Assembly: GCF_042242105.1 (NCBI RefSeq)
Contig: NC_092035.1
Span: 11,937,477 to 12,001,476, forward strand
Reading direction: 5' to 3'
DNA length: 64,000 nucleotides
From: Pempheris klunzingeri
Taxonomy: Eukaryota; Chordata; Actinopteri; Acropomatiformes; Pempheridae
The notes under the pieces: generated by a model
Seen by the model: the letters and a program-made list of their open reading frames with translations, nothing else
Databases searched by the model: none
What the model was told of the DNA's origin: nothing
Shown here: positions 63,801 to 64,000 of the stretch, piece by piece
Layout of the letters: every line of letters starts with the position of its first letter
Position numbering within the stretch: position 1 is the first letter of the stretch
Made by a program: the position numbers and the translations under genes

Positions 63801-64000
63801 ACTGTTCAGATATTGAATGAACGCCCGCAGTAGCGATGCTCATCATTTAAGATGAACCATGAATGGATTTTTGCAGCTGAAAGCAAAACACAAGCACATT
63901 GAGCCTTGAGATACACTATCTCTGCATTTTCTAGGATAGGATTCTTTTTCATCTGTCTGTGTGAGTTGACTGTAATCTGCAGCTTTGTACCTTTTGTGTG

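Noticed and set aside
63582-64000. Last exon of arpc2
   Set aside because: No acceptor followed by a GKTFSSR-like codon run is present; the exon must lie past the window.

Overview
This is nuclear DNA of a ray-finned fish, most likely a percomorph teleost. The evidence is intron-rich genes with vertebrate splice sites, fish-type Tc1 and hAT transposons, and a vertebrate 5S rDNA array.

Layout. (1) Positions 1-20085 are a tandem 5S rDNA array, all on the + strand, with 44 full-length genes and a 45th cut off at nucleotide 63. Two unit classes alternate, short (274 bp) and long (591-592 bp), in higher-order blocks: short-short-long-long-short-long-long twice, then short-short-long-long-long three times. 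(2) 20086-22420 is AT-rich, with a candidate leftward first exon of an unidentified gene at about 21198-21350 and a dispersed fish repeat. (3) 22676-26037 (- strand) is a five-coding-exon insulin receptor substrate (IRS) family gene of 692 codons. (4) 27507-31476 (+) is a 13-exon cytochrome P450 of family 4, CYP4F-like, 540 codons, head-to-head with the IRS gene. (5) 32249-36628 (+) is a CD2/SLAM-like two-Ig-domain receptor of 292 codons in 11 exons, with an interferon-response-type element near its start. (6) 40510-48226 (-) is slc19a1 (reduced folate carrier), 540 codons in five coding exons. A decayed Tc1 transposon, itself carrying another insertion, lies in its second coding intron. (7) 50553-51629 (-) is a CXCR1/2-type chemokine receptor of 358 codons. 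(8) 57293 to the right edge (+) is arpc2, nine exons seen, with the last short exon beyond the window.

Exon models were built by hand from splice signals. Reading phase closes exactly in every complete model (2079, 1623, 879 and 1623 nt including stop), which is the strongest internal check available here. The genes do not form one pathway: they are a chromosomal neighbourhood of signalling (IRS), oxidation (CYP4), immunity (CD2-like, CXCR), folate uptake (slc19a1) and cytoskeleton (arpc2) genes. CXCR1/2 beside ARPC2 matches an arrangement also known in mammals.

The most unusual content is the organised two-class 5S array. Its long units each carry a near-consensus CTCF core just downstream of the gene. 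Other points of interest are the CYP4 protein lacking the usual I-helix glutamate, the microexon-coded tail of the CD2-like receptor, and several mobile-element remnants, including a fold-back element present twice.
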